A DNA stretch of 7,271 bases, taken from NCBI GenBank assembly GCA_014379665.1, contig JACMLK010000430.1, positions 1 to 7,271 of the forward strand. The letters run 5' to 3'. The notes beneath the pieces are model-generated. The model was not told the origin of the DNA, ran no database searches, and saw only the letters and a program-made list of their open reading frames with translations. This DNA comes from Saprospiraceae bacterium. GTDB taxonomy: Bacteria; Bacteroidota; Bacteroidia; Chitinophagales; Saprospiraceae. A program made the position numbers and the translations under genes. Of this stretch, positions 5,984 through 7,271 are shown piece after piece. The stretch's first letter is position 1. Every line of letters begins with the position of its first letter.

Positions 5984-6877
5984 ATGGCATTCATAGACTA
6001 TTATAAAGTTTTAGAAATAAATAAAACTGCAACGGAAACCGATATAAAAAAAGCTTACCGTAAGCTGGCCCGAAAATACCACCCCGATTTAAATCCAAAT
6101 GACAAAAACGCAGAGAAGAAGTTTAAGGAAATTAATGAAGCCAATGAGGTATTGAGCAATCCGGAAAACAGAAAAAAATATGACAAATATGGCGAAGACT
6201 GGAAACACGGAGAGGAAATAGAAAAAGCAAGACAACAACAGCAGCACAGGAGACCTACGCATCAGGGTGGTGCGGGTGATTTTTCAGATGGCGACTTTTC
6301 AGAATTTTTTGAATCTATGTTTGGTGGTACATCATCCGGCCCACGTCAGAGTAAGGTAAATTTCAGGGGTCAGGATTATAGTGCTGAACTGACGCTTCCA
6401 TTAAGTGAAGTGTATGTGACCCACAAAAGAACACTGACTGTAAATGGTAAAAACATCAGATTGACTATCCCAGCAGGTGTCAAAGACGGTCAGGTTATTA
6501 AAATCAGCGGTTTCGGCGGAGAAGGGGTCAACGGAGGACCAAAAGGAGATTTGAATATCAAATTCAATATACAAAACAATACCAAATTTAAACTTGACAG
6601 TGATAACCTGTACACTACGGTGGATCTGGATTTGTATAAAGCAATATTGGGTGGTGATATCACGGTTGACACATTTGATGGTAAAGTAAAACTGCAAATC
6701 GCGCCTGAAACCCAGAACGGGGCAAAGGTAAAACTAAAAGGCAAGGGATTTCCGGTGTATAAAAAAGATGGAATGTTCGGAGATTTGTATATCACCTGGA
6801 ATATCACCATACCCAAAAATCTGACTGATAAAGAAAGGGAATTATTCAGCGAACTTCAAAAATTGAGAACGGTATGA
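5984..6877 (+). CDS. cbpA: CbpA-like DnaJ co-chaperone (J domain plus C-terminal substrate domain, no zinc finger)
   Basis: This complete 297-residue Hsp40 stimulates the ATPase of DnaK and hands it unfolded proteins in the cytoplasm. The J domain spans residues 4-70 with the essential HPD at 33-35 and the usual helix ending KKYDKYG. A Gln- and His-rich then Gly/Phe-rich linker runs from about 83 to 120 (QQQQHRR, GGAGDFSDGDFSEFF). The C-terminal substrate-binding domains run from about 128 to 285, with ITIPKNL-type strands and IPAGVKDG (162-169). The CxxCxGxG zinc repeats of true DnaJ are absent, so this is the class B, CbpA-type form. The length is close to the roughly 300 residues of E. coli CbpA. 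The next gene overlaps by 4 bp and encodes a CbpM-like modulator, which strongly supports the CbpA assignment over a generic DnaJ. The start at 5984 gives MAFIDYYKVL, the normal beginning of the family. An out-of-frame ATG at 5979 opens only a five-codon frame. Confidence 0.95.
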   Translation: MAFIDYYKVLEINKTATETDIKKAYRKLARKYHPDLNPNDKNAEKKFKEINEANEVLSNPENRKKYDKYGEDWKHGEEIEKARQQQQHRRPTHQGGAGDFSDGDFSEFFESMFGGTSSGPRQSKVNFRGQDYSAELTLPLSEVYVTHKRTLTVNGKNIRLTIPAGVKDGQVIKISGFGGEGVNGGPKGDLNIKFNIQNNTKFKLDSDNLYTTVDLDLYKAILGGDITVDTFDGKVKLQIAPETQNGAKVKLKGKGFPVYKKDGMFGDLYITWNITIPKNLTDKERELFSELQKLRTV

Positions 6878-7176
6878 GCATCAATAACCTTATAGCTTTG
6901 AATGAATTATGTGTTCATTATAAAGTAGAAACTTCGTTTTTCAAAAATTTGAATGACATTGGTTTGATAGAAATTCATACGATTAAAGAGACTTTATATA
7001 TCGATCAGCAAAAATTAAATGACCTCGAAAAAATGATGAGATTACACCATGATCTGGAAGTAAATATGGAAGGTATTGATGTCGTTTTTAATCTTCTGCA
7101 AAAAGTATTTGACCTTGAGGCAGAATTAAACAAAGTCAAAAAAAGATTGCTTTTATATGAAGAAGGACCGGAATAG
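6874..7176 (+). CDS. cbpM: CbpM-like chaperone modulator
   Basis: This 100-residue protein has an N-terminal MerR-like winged helix-turn-helix fold (about residues 6-45, with FFKNLNDIGLIEI) and a long C-terminal helical, coiled-coil-like part (about 46-93). The latter includes LEKMMRLHHDLEVNMEGIDVV, abbreviated here as RLHHDLEVNMEG, a signature of this family. In E. coli, CbpM (101 residues, nearly the same length) binds the J domain of CbpA and blocks its action with DnaK and its DNA binding. By analogy this protein should restrain the preceding CbpA. The start codon overlaps the cbpA stop in ATGA, so translation is coupled, which would keep modulator and target in balance. There is no cysteine cluster, so a metal- or redox-sensing MerR regulator is unlikely. 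The family assignment rests on both sequence and gene order. Confidence 0.9.
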   Translation: MSINNLIALNELCVHYKVETSFFKNLNDIGLIEIHTIKETLYIDQQKLNDLEKMMRLHHDLEVNMEGIDVVFNLLQKVFDLEAELNKVKKRLLLYEEGPE

Positions 7177-7220
7177 CCTGAGTTTGAAAATTAAGGAAAT
7201 CCAATTTATGAGCTTTTGTT

Positions 7221-7250
7221 TGATCCCTCCGGGATCAGTGATTGGAGGGA
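7221..7250. repeat. Palindromic hairpin element downstream of cbpM, with a competing second stem
   Basis: TGATCCC (7221-7227) and GGGATCA (7231-7237) form a perfect 7-bp stem around the 3-base loop TCC. The segment TCCCTCC (7224-7230) can instead pair perfectly with GGAGGGA (7244-7250), so the two stems exclude each other. The GC-rich arms stand out from the AT-rich surroundings. The run after the second stem, CCTTTATT, is only a weak T-tract, so a terminator for the cbpA-cbpM operon is possible but not canonical. A dispersed palindromic repeat of the REP kind is the main alternative. Confidence 0.5.
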
Positions 7251-7271
7251 AGCCTTTATTCTAACATAGTA

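Noticed and set aside
6175..6250. Gln-rich repeat tract in the cbpA linker as a possible unusual repeat
   Set aside because: Only four consecutive Gln codons and scattered His occur. Low-complexity linkers of this kind are normal between the J domain and the C-terminal domains.
7177..7271. Minus-strand open frame entering from the right edge and ending in a TAA just left of the hairpin
   Set aside because: It is about 21 codons, passes straight through the palindrome and shows no recognisable protein features, so a convergent gene end cannot be claimed.

Overview
The window looks like an ordinary chromosomal stretch of a Bacteroidota bacterium, probably a Saprospiria, Chitinophagia or Flavobacteriia relative. 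The order-level guess is weak. The clues are AT-rich DNA, start codons preceded by A/T-rich leaders without clear Shine-Dalgarno sequences, several upstream boxes matching the Bacteroidota -7 consensus TAnnTTTG, and a gene set typical of that phylum. No rRNA, tRNA, CRISPR array, transposase, integrase or phage gene is visible.

Layout. Positions 1-560, minus strand: a two-gene unit of a small zinc-finger-like protein followed by the first 66 codons of a voltage-gated-type ion channel, which runs off the left edge. The stop of the first gene and the start of the second share one base (TAATG), so they are probably translationally coupled. Positions 561-778: a divergent promoter region with a 12-bp perfect palindrome. 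Positions 779-2023, plus strand: a complete RhlE-like DEAD-box RNA helicase. Positions 2113-3480, plus: a secreted Gfo/Idh/MocA oxidoreductase-fold protein of the GH109 (NAD-dependent alpha-N-acetylgalactosaminidase) type with a twin-arginine signal. Positions 3481-3708: a non-coding leader with two candidate -7 boxes and a second 12-bp palindrome at the predicted start site. Positions 3709-5891, plus: two lipoprotein genes 11 bp apart, both of unknown function. Positions 5892-5983: a short promoter region with an imperfect inverted repeat. Positions 5984-7176, plus: a cbpA-like DnaJ co-chaperone and its cbpM-like modulator overlapping by 4 bp (ATGA). Positions 7177-7271: a non-coding tail with a perfect 7-bp-stem hairpin and a competing second hairpin.

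How the genes relate. The window holds four probable transcription units (minus-strand channel pair, helicase, GH109 protein, lipoprotein pair) plus the cbpA-cbpM operon. They do not form one pathway: RNA remodelling, protein folding, envelope lipoproteins, ion transport and possible glycan cleavage simply lie side by side. I do not see a defence system or other clearly new multi-gene machinery. The least explained part, and the best place to look for undescribed biology, is the lipoprotein pair at 3709-5891. Next are the hairpin element at the right edge and the CAATTG-centred palindromes in front of two of the genes.
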